Below, one piece after another: positions 34,650 to 43,714 of a stretch of DNA of 64,000 nucleotides. The stretch is from Nitrospira sp. CR1.1 (lineage in GTDB: Bacteria; Nitrospirota; Nitrospiria; Nitrospirales; Nitrospiraceae). The stretch lies in assembly GCA_014055465.1 (NCBI GenBank), contig WIAF01000001.1:124001-188000 (forward strand), given 5' to 3'. Made by a program: the position numbers and the translations under genes. Below the pieces are notes generated by a model, which was not told the origin of the DNA, searched no databases, and worked only from the letters and a program-made list of their open reading frames with translations. How positions within the stretch are numbered: position 1 is the first letter of the stretch; each line of letters opens with the position of its first letter.

Positions 34650-34896
34650 ACGCCACCTCCTTGGATTCATCCAGGCACTCCAACAAATCAATTTCGCCGA
34701 GCACTTTTTCGATCCGGGATCGGATATCCAGGCGCTCCTGCTCCCAGCGTCGGTTTTCATCATCGCGCACGGCGACCCGTTCACGCGCCAGGCGAAGCTC
34801 GTCCTCCAGCGACGTGTTCTTCCGCTTGAGATCCTGCACCAGTTTCACGAGATCACGAATCCGAATTTCAAGAGCGTCGAGACGATCTAAAGTCAT
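34642..34896 (-). CDS. zapB: ZapB-like coiled-coil division protein
   Basis: 84 residues, almost all coiled coil (LDALEIRIRDLVKLVQDL, NTSLEDELRLARERVAVRD, RIEKVLGEIDLLECLDE). The size, composition and position immediately before zapA fit ZapB, which bridges ZapA and the chromosome terminus. The sequence itself is low in information, so the assignment rests on context. It is preceded by a strong sigma70 promoter. Confidence 0.7.
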   Translation of the reverse strand: MTLDRLDALEIRIRDLVKLVQDLKRKNTSLEDELRLARERVAVRDDENRRWEQERLDIRSRIEKVLGEIDLLECLDESKEVAFD

Positions 34897-34948
34897 GGTA
34901 GGTCCTCATAGCAAAGTGATGGTCGCACATGGTGGTTAATGGGGGCGA

Positions 34949-34977
34949 AATATAGAAAGTTCATTCCCCCTTGTCAA
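34949..34977 (-). promoter_or_regulatory. Strong sigma70 promoter for zapB-zapA
   Basis: On the minus strand: TTGACA (34977-34972), exactly 17 bases, TATATT (34954-34949). Perfect -35 and one mismatch at -10. The predicted transcript begins about 45 bases before the zapB-like ATG and could read on into zapA and the candidate 6S RNA. Confidence 0.75.
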
Positions 34978-34991
34978 GAAAACCGCTCCGG

Positions 34992-37259
34992 CTATGACGC
35001 ACCGTGAAGTCGGCGATATTCTCCGTAACTGCGCAACACCCGTTTCACGTACAGACGGGTCTCCTGGTAGGGAATAAGTTCCACGAACTCGTCTTGATCA
35101 CGCCCCCGATGCACCGCAATCCAATTATTCACGGCAATCGGCCCGGCATTATAGGCCGCCACTGCGTGGGCGAAGTTCCCGCCATACTGTTCGAGCAGTT
35201 GTCCCAAGTAGCGCACCCCGAGCCGGATATTTGTTTCCTGGTCAAACAATTCCTCTCGCCCGACCGCCGGAAACCCGTATCGTTGCGCGACCGCATTGGC
35301 TGTCCCCGGCATCAGCTGCATCAAACCGACGGCCCCCACCACTGAGACCGCCTTTTCATCGTATTGGCTTTCCTCGCGAATAATGGCGGCGGCCAGGTAG
35401 GGATCGACGGCGGTCACCCCCTGGGCCGCAATCGTCGGCACGAGGCCGGTGGGGTAGGCTACGGTCCATAAGGCCGGCGCCGTCGGCAAGCCGCTCTTCT
35501 CCAACTTCTCGCGAAAATGAACTTTCGCGACCCGCAAGGCAGGATGATAGGCCCCCACCTCGCTGAGCATCGTCGAAAAGGCCAGCAGCACATCCTGGTC
35601 CCGGCTGTACTGCTCCGTCAGCGCACCCAGTTCACGCGCCGCATCTTGCGCAAATCCCAGTACCTTCAACTCTATTCCGCGCCGGTAGACGGCGTGTTTT
35701 TCGATTTCCTGACGCCGGTTCTCCGGCAACCGTTCCGCTTCTTCGGCCGTGGAACGTTCAGCTGCTGCGACCACCGGCTGGTTTGTCGGCATTGCCGTTC
35801 GCCGCGCAGCCAGTTGACAGTAGTAGCTATAGGCGTGGCGCTGACAGAGTCGCACATACTGCTCGCCCACATGCTGGTTCTTTTCATGTTCTTCCGCCCG
35901 CGCCGCCCAATACATCGCCTGAGGCTCAAACCCATTGACGTGCAGCTCGACGACGGCACGAAAGGTTTCCGTGGCATCCTTGTACCTCGCGGTCCGGTAT
36001 TGGGCCCATCCGGCCCGCCACAGCCCCTCAGCTCGTTGACTCGCTGAATCACCTAGTTTCGCGACCTGACGGAACATGCCGATCGCCTCATCGAACTTGC
36101 CCTGATCCTCTAACCACACCCCGGCAAACAAATGCACCATCGCTCGCTGGTCGCCGGCCAAGGGGCCCTGGGCTGCCGATCGCGCCAATTCAATGAGTTT
36201 GTCTCCAAGATTCTGCCGCAAATAAACCCGGGCCAGCCATACTGTGGCCTCCGCCGATTCCTGCACCCGATCGGCCACTAAGCCGCGAAACGTTTCGCGG
36301 GCCTGGTCATATTGTTTCAGGCGGACATAGGCAACACCTAATTTGAGGCGAGCCTCATATCGGCGGGCATGTCCGGGCGCCAACGAGAGGAAGCGGCGCA
36401 ACTCTTCCACCGCCTCGGCTTGCATCGAGAGTCCAAGAAACGCCTGCGCTCGAATCAGAAAGTCGTCGGCAGTCGGCAACCAGGATTCTCCGCCTATCGC
36501 CCCATCCAATCGCGTTTTCGCTTCCCGAGCCTCCGCTGATTGCGGATAACGGAGCCAGAGCTGCTTGAACGCAGCGCGCGCCTCCGGCAGCCGGTTCTCG
36601 CGAATGTGACAGTCGGCCTGATGGGACAAGGCCATCGGAGCAGCCGGATCCTTCTCCGCAAGCGCCACGGCGCGCTCCAGCCAGTCCACCGCGCGGAAAC
36701 ACACATTTGCGCTATACCAGGCCTCTCCTGTGCGATAGGCAGCCTTCGCAATGAGGTTCGAATCCGGCACGCTCTTGGGAATTGTCTCCAGCAACTCGGC
36801 GGCTTGGATCGGCTCGTTTTGCTTCAACAACGACTCTGCGATCCAGAGGCGGAGATAATCGTCGATCACCGGCATCTCCGGCTGGGCCGCGCGAAGAAGT
36901 TTCGCCGCTTCCCCCGGGTCCCGTTCAATCAACAGAACCCCCAGGACAACCCGAGCCCGCTGAGCCCACGGGGTTGAAGGAAACAATTCCATCACGGATC
37001 GCAGCTGGTCGATTTTGAGCATTGTCGCCTGTTCGCGCTGATCCGGAGATCCGGAGCGATCATTGACGGAGAGGGCCGAACGAAAGCAATCTTCGGCGGA
37101 GACACAGAGTGGAGGGGCAACAGGCAACGGGCGAGGAGACTCAGCTGTCGCCGTCAAGAACACACTCGACAGAAGAAGCCACGCGGCAAGTGCCGCTACA
37201 CTGGCCCGCCAAGGTAGTTCGCGCACAATCCCCCTGCGCAGAAGGTGAACCGGCACCAT
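34992..37259 (-). CDS. slt: Soluble lytic murein transglycosylase (Slt70-type)
   Basis: 755 residues from ATG 37259. A signal peptide (ASVAALAAWLLLSSVFLTATA) is followed by about 500 residues of helical TPR-like superhelix and a C-terminal SLT domain: YLAAAIIREESQYDEKAVS with the catalytic Glu (REE), VGAVGLMQLMPGTANAVAQ and HAVAAYNAGPIAVNNW. It cleaves peptidoglycan glycan strands with anhydro ends. The start is uncertain. ATG 37259 has no ribosome binding site, whereas a GTG about 10 codons downstream (MRELPWRAS) follows AGGGGG and gives a neater signal peptide. Confidence 0.92.
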   Translation of the reverse strand: MVPVHLLRRGIVRELPWRASVAALAAWLLLSSVFLTATAESPRPLPVAPPLCVSAEDCFRSALSVNDRSGSPDQREQATMLKIDQLRSVMELFPSTPWAQRARVVLGVLLIERDPGEAAKLLRAAQPEMPVIDDYLRLWIAESLLKQNEPIQAAELLETIPKSVPDSNLIAKAAYRTGEAWYSANVCFRAVDWLERAVALAEKDPAAPMALSHQADCHIRENRLPEARAAFKQLWLRYPQSAEAREAKTRLDGAIGGESWLPTADDFLIRAQAFLGLSMQAEAVEELRRFLSLAPGHARRYEARLKLGVAYVRLKQYDQARETFRGLVADRVQESAEATVWLARVYLRQNLGDKLIELARSAAQGPLAGDQRAMVHLFAGVWLEDQGKFDEAIGMFRQVAKLGDSASQRAEGLWRAGWAQYRTARYKDATETFRAVVELHVNGFEPQAMYWAARAEEHEKNQHVGEQYVRLCQRHAYSYYCQLAARRTAMPTNQPVVAAAERSTAEEAERLPENRRQEIEKHAVYRRGIELKVLGFAQDAARELGALTEQYSRDQDVLLAFSTMLSEVGAYHPALRVAKVHFREKLEKSGLPTAPALWTVAYPTGLVPTIAAQGVTAVDPYLAAAIIREESQYDEKAVSVVGAVGLMQLMPGTANAVAQRYGFPAVGREELFDQETNIRLGVRYLGQLLEQYGGNFAHAVAAYNAGPIAVNNWIAVHRGRDQDEFVELIPYQETRLYVKRVLRSYGEYRRLHGAS

Positions 37260-37300
37260 TATAACGTAACCACGCATAAACGCGATTAGGTTCGCGTTGC

Positions 37301-37330
37301 TTGTCACAAGTTTTTTCCCTGTGCTAGGCT
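37301..37330 (+). promoter_or_regulatory. Promoter candidate for a leaderless rlmN transcript
   Basis: TTGTCA (37301-37306), 18 bases, TAGGCT (37325-37330). The -10 ends only 5 bases before the rlmN ATG (37336-37338), so transcription would begin at or next to the start codon. No ribosome binding site is visible upstream of this ATG. Confidence 0.45.
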
Positions 37331-37335
37331 CCGGC

Positions 37336-38424
37336 ATGGTCTCGCACACTACGACTCGTCACAACCTGCTGGCTTTGACCGAAGCGGGCATGGTTGCATT
37401 CGTCGCGTCGCTGGGATGGCCGGCCTATCGCGCATCTCAAATCCTTCGCTGGCTGTATCAGGAACGCGTCCGCACCTTTGCCGAGATGAGTAACCTCTCG
37501 CAGAAAGACCGCGAGTATCTCACCTCCGCCTGCAGCATCGAACGAGCGACGGATGTTCACCTATTCGCCTCGCAGGACGGCACGAAGAAATTTGTGCTCA
37601 CCCTGGCTGACGACAAGCAAGTCGAGTGCGTCCTCATTCCGGACGAAGACCGCCTCACGCTGTGCCTTTCCACGCAAGTGGGGTGTACGCTCGATTGCGG
37701 ATTCTGCCTGACCGGCACATTGGGACTCACACGCAACTTGCGCGCCCATGAAATCCTGGACCAGGTCCTGCTGGCCCAAGACCATTTGGAGGCCGACCAA
37801 CGATTGACGAACCTGGTCTTCATGGGAATGGGAGAGCCCCTGGCCAATCTCGACGCCGTGGCCGATGCCGTCGGTCGCCTCACCGATCAGACATGGGGGC
37901 TGGGGTTTTCAGGTCGCCGCATCACCGTTTCCACTGCGGGTCTCGCCTCGCGAATCAAAGATGTGGCCCCGTTGAAGGTCAACCTGGCCATTTCCTTAAA
38001 TGCCACCACCGATGAACTCCGCCAGCAGATCATGCCCGCGGCCAACCGGCTCCATTCGCTCCAGGCCTTGCTGGCCGCCTGCCGCGACTATCCGCTGGCT
38101 GATCGCGATCGCCTCACCTTCGAATATGTTCTGCTCGCGGACGTGAATGATCGGCCGGAGGATGCAATCCGCTTGATCAAGCTGCTCCGCGGGCTTCGCT
38201 GCAAGGTCAACTTGATCGCCTTCAACCCTTTTCCAGGAAGCCCGTTTCGACGCCCGTCGGATGCCGCCATCGACATGTTTCAGAACACCTTGCGCCGGGG
38301 CCACCTTGATGCCTACCTCCGTCGGAGTCGCGGTCGCGACGTCCTCGGCGCCTGCGGCCAACTGGGCCGGATTGAGATGAGCCAGGCCCCGGTTGCCTTG
38401 ACACAGATTCAGACCCGTTGTTAG
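37336..38424 (+). CDS. rlmN: 23S rRNA (adenine-2-C) methyltransferase RlmN
   Basis: 362 residues from ATG 37336. The radical-SAM motif is CTLDCGFCLTG (CxxxCxxC). Other hallmarks are LNLVFMGMGEPLANLD-type sequence (LVFMGMGEPLANLDAV), RRITVSTAGLASRI, VNLAISLNATTDELRQQIMP and the C-terminal LRRSRGRDVLGACGQL with the catalytic Cys (GACGQL). It methylates A2503 of 23S rRNA and A37 of some tRNAs. It is divergent from slt, with no ribosome binding site and a -10-like element right before the ATG. Confidence 0.97.
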   Translation: MVSHTTTRHNLLALTEAGMVAFVASLGWPAYRASQILRWLYQERVRTFAEMSNLSQKDREYLTSACSIERATDVHLFASQDGTKKFVLTLADDKQVECVLIPDEDRLTLCLSTQVGCTLDCGFCLTGTLGLTRNLRAHEILDQVLLAQDHLEADQRLTNLVFMGMGEPLANLDAVADAVGRLTDQTWGLGFSGRRITVSTAGLASRIKDVAPLKVNLAISLNATTDELRQQIMPAANRLHSLQALLAACRDYPLADRDRLTFEYVLLADVNDRPEDAIRLIKLLRGLRCKVNLIAFNPFPGSPFRRPSDAAIDMFQNTLRRGHLDAYLRRSRGRDVLGACGQLGRIEMSQAPVALTQIQTRC

Positions 38425-38438
38425 CATGATCTTCGGAC

Positions 38439-39833
38439 ATGCCTAAGCCGAGCACATCCCACAGGCCATCGCCGCTCCGCCATTCAGTTCTCGCGTGTTC
38501 GCTTCTGAGCGCCCTCTTGTTTACGAGCCAGGGCTCTACCGCCCATGCCGTCGAGCCGAAGGAGTTCACCCTCTCCAACGACATGAAAGTCATCCTCGTG
38601 GAGGTCCCGAAGGCTCCCGTGGCCACCGTGCAGGTGTGGTACAAGGTCGGTTCGCGTAACGAGGTCATGGGCCGGGCGGGGTTATCGCACATGCTGGAAC
38701 ATATGATGTTCAAAGGCACCGCGAAATATCCCAAAGGGACCTTCTCCCGCCTCATCCGCAAAAACGGCGGTATGGACAATGCTTTCACCAGCCAGGACTT
38801 TACCGCGTACTTTGAAAACCTGGCGGCCGATCGCGTCACGCTGGCCCTTGAACTCGAAGCAGACCGGATGCAAGGGCTGATTCTTGATGCCAACGAATTG
38901 AAAACCGAACGGGAAGTCGTCAAGGAAGAACGGCGGCTTCGCAACGAAGACGACCCGCAAGGCGCATTGGTCGAGGCGCTGTTTGCACAGGCATTCATGA
39001 GCCATCCCTACCACTGGCCGGTCATCGGTTGGTTCTCCGACCTCGACGCCATGAGCCTCGACGATCTCCAGCGCCACTATGACACGTACTATTCACCGAA
39101 TAACGCGACCCTGCTCGTCGTCGGCGACATCAAGGCGGACACGCTCCTGCCGGTCATCGCCAGACTGTTCGAACCGATTCCCAAAGGTCCTTCGCCCAAA
39201 GCCCTGGCCGTCACCGAAGGCCCGCAACACGGCGAACGCCGTTTTCTTTTGAAACGCGAAGCACAGGTGCCCTTCGTCATGATGGGCTACCGCGTTCCCA
39301 ATTATTCCAGCGACGATTCCTATGCGTTGAACGTGCTCGAATCGATTTTGTCCCACGGCAAAAGCGCGCGTCTCTATCAAAGTCTGGTCTATGAGCAGAA
39401 GACCGCCCTGGCGGTGGGCGCCGATTACGGATTGATGCAGGCTGACCCGGGCTTATTTTATTTTTATGCGGTGGTGAAACCGGGAGAAAAAATCGAAGCC
39501 GTCGAGGAAGCCGTGCTGAAAGAGATTCAGCGCCTCCAGGCGGAACCACCCAGTGAACTCGAGCTCCAACGCGCAAAAAATCAAATCGAAGCCGCTCACA
39601 TTTTCGAACAGGATTCCAACTTTCGCCAGGCCATGCTACTGGGGGAAGCTGAAACCATCGGAGCTGGATGGCGAAAAGTCAGCCAGTTCGTAGAACGTAC
39701 CCGCGCCGTCACGGCACAGGACGTCCAGCGAGTCGCCTCGCGCTATCTGACCGCCGATCTGCGCACCACCGGGACATTGATGCCCCTTCCCCCGCAACCC
39801 CAATCAGCTTCACCGGCCCAACCGCACCAGTGA
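38439..39833 (+). CDS. M16 zinc peptidase, catalytic subunit
   Basis: 464 residues. A signal peptide (VLACSLLSALLFTSQGSTAHA) precedes an M16 domain pair. The inverted zinc motif HxxEH is present (LSHMLEHMMFKG), with the distal Glu in LKTEREVVKEERR. The C-terminal half (SKSARLYQSLVYEQ-like, read here as KSARLYQSLVYEQKTALAVG) forms the second lobe. This pitrilysin/processing-peptidase-type enzyme is probably periplasmic and works with the product of the next gene, 11 bases downstream, which lacks the zinc motif. Confidence 0.92.
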   Translation: MPKPSTSHRPSPLRHSVLACSLLSALLFTSQGSTAHAVEPKEFTLSNDMKVILVEVPKAPVATVQVWYKVGSRNEVMGRAGLSHMLEHMMFKGTAKYPKGTFSRLIRKNGGMDNAFTSQDFTAYFENLAADRVTLALELEADRMQGLILDANELKTEREVVKEERRLRNEDDPQGALVEALFAQAFMSHPYHWPVIGWFSDLDAMSLDDLQRHYDTYYSPNNATLLVVGDIKADTLLPVIARLFEPIPKGPSPKALAVTEGPQHGERRFLLKREAQVPFVMMGYRVPNYSSDDSYALNVLESILSHGKSARLYQSLVYEQKTALAVGADYGLMQADPGLFYFYAVVKPGEKIEAVEEAVLKEIQRLQAEPPSELELQRAKNQIEAAHIFEQDSNFRQAMLLGEAETIGAGWRKVSQFVERTRAVTAQDVQRVASRYLTADLRTTGTLMPLPPQPQSASPAQPHQ

Positions 39834-39844
39834 GGCACATACAG

Positions 39845-41218
39845 ATGGCACGACAACCGGCTCCACTCTCATCTCGAAGCCAGCAGCCACTAGGCCGGAT
39901 TTTCCTCGGGCTTCTTGTTCTGGCCCTCTGCCTGCCCGGCGATCAAGGACAGGCCGCCGACATTGTTCCAACCCGTTCCGTGACTGCGAACGGCATGACC
40001 GTGCTGTTCCTCGAGCAACACTTTCTACCAACCGTGGAAATCCACGCCCTGGTCAAGGTGGGATCGGCGCAAGATCCGCCGGACAAAGCCGGCTTGGCGA
40101 ATCTTACCGCCAGCCTTCTCGATGAAGGGACTCAGACAAGAACGTCCCGACAGATCGCCGAACAGATCGATTTCGTGGGAGGGTCGCTCGGGGCGCATGC
40201 CGCAGAAGATTTCACCACCGCGTCAGCGCGCGTGCTGAAGAAAGACGCAGACCTCGGCTTTGCCCTCCTCGCCGATGTCTTGCAGCATCCCGCGTTCCAT
40301 AAGCAGGAATTCGAACGGGTCCGCACCCAAATTCTCGGTGAAATCGTCAGCGATGACGACGACCCCGGCAACGTGGCGATGAAGGCCTTTCACCAATTGA
40401 TTTTTCACGGCCATCCCTATAGTTGGCCGGCCCATGGCGCGGAGGACACCCTCAATAAAATCACGGTGGCCGATGTCCAACAGTTCCATGCCCGGGAATA
40501 TCTGCCGAATCAGACGATTCTGGTGATTGTCGGAGACTTGACGCAAGAGCAGGCAGCCACATTGGTTCAGACACACTTTGGCTCTTGGAAGAAAGGCACG
40601 CCTTCGCCCTACCAGCTCAAAAAGCCGGCGCCGATCGATCGTAAAATGGTGCAGCTGATTGAAAAAGATCTCACGCAATCGACCATTATCCTGGGACATA
40701 CCGGCATCAGCCGGACCAATCCAGATTATTATGCCGTCACGGTCATGAATTACATTTTAGGGGCCGGCGGGTTCTCCTCCCGCCTGATGGACTCCATCCG
40801 GGATAAACAAGGGCTTGCTTACGGCATCATGAGCCAATTCGATTCCCGCTTGCTGCCGGGGGCCTTCTTCATCAGCTTACAGACGAGGACCGAGGTCACG
40901 AATCAAGCCATCACGGGAGTCCTGGCAGAGGTCAAAGGAATCCGCGATGCCCCGGTGACAGATCAAGAGCTCAATGAAGCGAAGTCTTTTATCGTCGGAA
41001 GCTTCCCGCTGCGCGTCGATTCAAGCGCCAAGCTCGCCAACGTCCTCGCGCAGGTGGAATTTTATAATCTGGGATTGGACTATTTTACGAACTACCCGAA
41101 AGCGATCGAAAAGGTCACGAAGGACGATGTCCTCCGGGTAGCCAAGCAGTATCTTGACCCGCAACATTACGCCTTAGTCGTCGTCGGATCGATTGCAAAG
41201 GCCAAAGTAAAGCAGTAG
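39845..41218 (+). CDS. M16 peptidase-like, non-catalytic subunit
   Basis: 457 residues from ATG 39845. A signal peptide (IFLGLLVLALCLPGDQGQAA) leads an M16 fold (TVLFLEQHFLPTVEIHALVK, AGLANLTASLLDEGT). Where the partner has HxxEH it reads NLTASLL, so zinc and catalysis are lost. The C-terminal lobe keeps FSSRLMDSIRDKQGLAYGI, the R-Y pair typical of the non-catalytic chain. It likely forms a heterodimer with the preceding subunit, as in mitochondrial processing peptidase. An ORF start at 39668 lies inside the upstream gene and is not used. Confidence 0.92.
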   Translation: MARQPAPLSSRSQQPLGRIFLGLLVLALCLPGDQGQAADIVPTRSVTANGMTVLFLEQHFLPTVEIHALVKVGSAQDPPDKAGLANLTASLLDEGTQTRTSRQIAEQIDFVGGSLGAHAAEDFTTASARVLKKDADLGFALLADVLQHPAFHKQEFERVRTQILGEIVSDDDDPGNVAMKAFHQLIFHGHPYSWPAHGAEDTLNKITVADVQQFHAREYLPNQTILVIVGDLTQEQAATLVQTHFGSWKKGTPSPYQLKKPAPIDRKMVQLIEKDLTQSTIILGHTGISRTNPDYYAVTVMNYILGAGGFSSRLMDSIRDKQGLAYGIMSQFDSRLLPGAFFISLQTRTEVTNQAITGVLAEVKGIRDAPVTDQELNEAKSFIVGSFPLRVDSSAKLANVLAQVEFYNLGLDYFTNYPKAIEKVTKDDVLRVAKQYLDPQHYALVVVGSIAKAKVKQ

Positions 41219-41262
41219 CCTGCTTCCCCGACCAGGCGACTGCGCAATTCCCCGGAATCCTC

Positions 41263-42093
41263 ATGGTTTCCACCACGCCACCCACCGAGAAAGTCTCCCG
41301 CGCAAGGCAGCTCCTGCGAGAGATGGGCTCAGTCATCGTGGCGTTCTCCGGAGGCATCGACAGCACGTTGGTCCTCAAACTGGCCCATGATGCATTGGGT
41401 GCGCAGGCCATCGGCGTCACCGCTGTCTCCCCCACACTCCCTGCTTCTGAACTGGAAGGGACGCAGCAGATTGCCGCAGAAATCGGCGCCGCTCATCGTA
41501 TCGTCGAAACGGATCAACTGCAGATTCCCGAGTTTGTCCGCAATGATGCCACCCGCTGCTATCATTGCAAGACCGACCTCTATTCGCTGTTAGGCAGGCT
41601 CAGACATGAATACACAACGATGTGTATCGTAGATGGCACCAACGTCGACGATCTGGGAGACGATCGCCCCGGCCTGAAGGCCGCCCGCGAGTGGGGTGTG
41701 CGCAGCCCATTGCTGGAAGCCGGATTCACGAAGGCCGACATCCGCGAAGCCGCCCGTGAGCTAGGACTCTCCAACTGGGATAAACCGGCCGCTGCCTGCC
41801 TCTCCTCGCGCGTACCGCGAGGAATCACCATCACCCGAAGCACACTTTCGCGCGTAGAGCATGCGGAAGCCGCGTTGATCCAGGAAGGCTTCCGCCACTG
41901 CCGCGTGCGAGACTACGGCGAACTGGCAAGGATTGAGTTAGCAGTGGAAGACCTGCCGAAATTACTGGAAACCGGTTGCCGCGAACGGCTTGTCGAGAGC
42001 CTGAAACAGGTAGGGTATCGTTTCGTGACGGTGGACTTGGAAGGATATCGCCAGGGAGGCGTAAGTTTCACCCCCCCGGCGGCAGAACACTAG
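41263..42093 (+). CDS. larE: LarE-type ATP-dependent sulfur transferase
   Basis: 276 residues. The PP-loop is VIVAFSGGIDSTLVLKLAHD. RCYHCKTDLYSLL and NWDKPAAACLSSRVPRG are family hallmarks. The Cys in ACLSSR matches the sacrificial Cys of Lactobacillus LarE. The enzyme adds sulfur to the pyridinium precursor of the nickel-pincer cofactor. Partner genes larB and larC are not in this window. Its TAG stop shares the bases CTAG with the stop of the convergent atpF gene. Confidence 0.92.
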   Translation: MVSTTPPTEKVSRARQLLREMGSVIVAFSGGIDSTLVLKLAHDALGAQAIGVTAVSPTLPASELEGTQQIAAEIGAAHRIVETDQLQIPEFVRNDATRCYHCKTDLYSLLGRLRHEYTTMCIVDGTNVDDLGDDRPGLKAAREWGVRSPLLEAGFTKADIREAARELGLSNWDKPAAACLSSRVPRGITITRSTLSRVEHAEAALIQEGFRHCRVRDYGELARIELAVEDLPKLLETGCRERLVESLKQVGYRFVTVDLEGYRQGGVSFTPPAAEH

Positions 42094-42602
42094 TTCCGGC
42101 TCTGGTAGGTCTTCGCGAGCGCGTCAAGGGCTTCGTCCGCCAGACGACGATGATCGCCATCCGTCAAGGCCCGCCCGACAACTTTCTCCGCGACCATCAT
42201 CGCTAAATCTGTCGTTTGTGAGCGGATGTCCTGAATAGCCTTGCGGCGTTCAGCCTCGATCTCGCGAGTCGCGTCGCCCTTGATTCGCTCCGCATCCGCC
42301 GTCATACGCTGCTCGTTCTCTTCCATCAACCGCGCCGCGCGCTCTTTGGCCTGCGCCAACAAGGCATCCGCGTCTTTGGCCGCCGTCGCCAGCTTGGCTT
42401 CGTATTCCTTGAGCTTGCGCTCAGCCTCTGAACGGTGGCGTTCGGCTTGATCGAGACTGTCCTTGATCTTTTTCTCACGCTCTTCCAGCATGGCCAGCAA
42501 GCTCGGGAACGCATACTTGTAGAGCAGAAAGAAGAGAATGCCGAAGGAGAGAATCTCCCAGAAGATCAACGACGAAAAGAAATGCGATTCAAATTGAGGC
42601 AT
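42090..42602 (-). CDS. atpF: ATP synthase F0 subunit b
   Basis: 170 residues. One N-terminal membrane helix (FFSSLIFWEILSFGILFFLL) is followed by a long charged coiled coil (MLEEREKKIKDSLDQAERHR, AERIKGDATREIEAERRKA) that forms the stator stalk. The C-terminal part (MMVAEKVVGRALTDGDHRRL) contacts the delta subunit. It is the last gene of atpZ-atpB-atpE-atpF, and no delta, alpha, gamma, beta or epsilon genes follow. Confidence 0.95.
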   Translation of the reverse strand: MPQFESHFFSSLIFWEILSFGILFFLLYKYAFPSLLAMLEEREKKIKDSLDQAERHRSEAERKLKEYEAKLATAAKDADALLAQAKERAARLMEENEQRMTADAERIKGDATREIEAERRKAIQDIRSQTTDLAMMVAEKVVGRALTDGDHRRLADEALDALAKTYQSRN

Positions 42603-42668
42603 AGTCTGTTACCCAAATGAGTTGAGGGTTCTGAGCCGGGCATGCCGCCAGGTTCGACCGTCTATGCG

Positions 42669-42899
42669 CTACTTGCGCAAGCCCATGATGATGAACGCAA
42701 TGACCAACCCGTACAAGGCGATGGCTTCGACCAACGCGAAACCAATCCACATGTACTTCCCGACGCGGCCTTCCGCTTCCGGCTGGCGAGCCACGGCCTC
42801 AATCATTTTTCCGAAGATGTACCCGATTCCCACGCCGGCTCCGGCAAAACCTGCCGCCGCCAACCCCATGCCGACCAACGCTGCTGCTGCTGCATCCAT
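42669..42899 (-). CDS. atpE: ATP synthase F0 subunit c
   Basis: 76 residues from ATG 42899, two membrane helices. Helix 1 is Gly/Ala-rich (VGMGLAAAGFAGAGVGIGYI). The loop is ARQPEAEGR, and helix 2 carries the ion-binding Glu in GFALVEAIALYGLVIAFII. The residue after the Glu is Ala rather than Ser/Thr, and no Na+ ligands are seen, so proton coupling is expected. The GxGxGxG-type packing motif sets the c-ring. Confidence 0.95.
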   Translation of the reverse strand: MDAAAAALVGMGLAAAGFAGAGVGIGYIFGKMIEAVARQPEAEGRVGKYMWIGFALVEAIALYGLVIAFIIMGLRK

Positions 42900-42934
42900 T
42901 GTGTGTCCTCTCCTCCGTTTATAGACCACTCGAC

Positions 42935-43684
42935 CTAATGTGCGTGCTCGCTATGACCGTGCAAAGTCACGGCATCCCCTAAATAGACACAGCTCAGCAC
43001 GGTGAAGATATAGGCTTGAATAAACGCAATGCCGACTTCGAGGCCATTCATCGCAATCGTGAAGGCAAACGGCAACCATCCAATCAGCAATCCACCACTG
43101 ATAGCCAATCCGAACAGCACGCCTAAAATCACGTGGCCGGCCGTCATATTTGCGAACAACCGCACCGCCAGTGAAATGGGCCGCGCCAGTTGGCTGATCA
43201 GCTCAATCGGAATCATGAGCGGCAGCAACCAACCCGGCGTTCCCGGCGGCACGAGAATACCGAGGAATTTCATGCCATGCAGCGAAAATCCCAGGACCAG
43301 GCTCAGCCCGTAAATCCCCACTGCAAACACCGCGGTGACGATAATCTGGCTGGTGACGGTATAGGACCCTGGAATCAATCCGAGCAAATTCGCGAAGAGA
43401 ATAAAGAGGAACAGCGTGGCAATCAGGGGGAAATATTTCATGCCCGCCTCACCCATGGTGTCCAGAATAATCCCGCGAATGAACTCGACGATCAATTCGG
43501 CCATGTTCTGCAATTTGCCGGGAACCAACTTACGGGCAGCGGCGGCAGAGATCATCAGGAAGGCCACCAGACCGACCACCACCCACATGAGGATGACCGC
43601 TTTGTTGATGGAGATATCGATACCGGCGGGCACGAGCGGAATCAGATCGTGCAATTCGAATGCATGTAGCGGACTTTCTTCCAC
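42935..43684 (-). CDS. atpB: ATP synthase F0 subunit a
   Basis: 249 residues, about six membrane segments. The essential Arg is in ARPISLAVRLFANMTAGH. LFANLLGLIPGSYTVTSQI and NGLEVGIAFIQAYIFTVLSC are conserved. The His-rich C terminus (HGHSEHAH) is unusual but short. It forms the proton half-channels beside the c-ring. The order a-c-b with 35-66 base gaps is standard. Confidence 0.96.
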   Translation of the reverse strand: MEESPLHAFELHDLIPLVPAGIDISINKAVILMWVVVGLVAFLMISAAAARKLVPGKLQNMAELIVEFIRGIILDTMGEAGMKYFPLIATLFLFILFANLLGLIPGSYTVTSQIIVTAVFAVGIYGLSLVLGFSLHGMKFLGILVPPGTPGWLLPLMIPIELISQLARPISLAVRLFANMTAGHVILGVLFGLAISGGLLIGWLPFAFTIAMNGLEVGIAFIQAYIFTVLSCVYLGDAVTLHGHSEHAH

Positions 43685-43714
43685 AATGATCCTTTTTGCG
43701 TCAGACGATTCAGG

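Noticed and set aside
37255-37280. TATAAT on the minus strand just upstream of slt
   Set aside because: No -35 sequence at a suitable distance, and it would overlap the first ATG. It is used only as an argument that the slt start may be further in.
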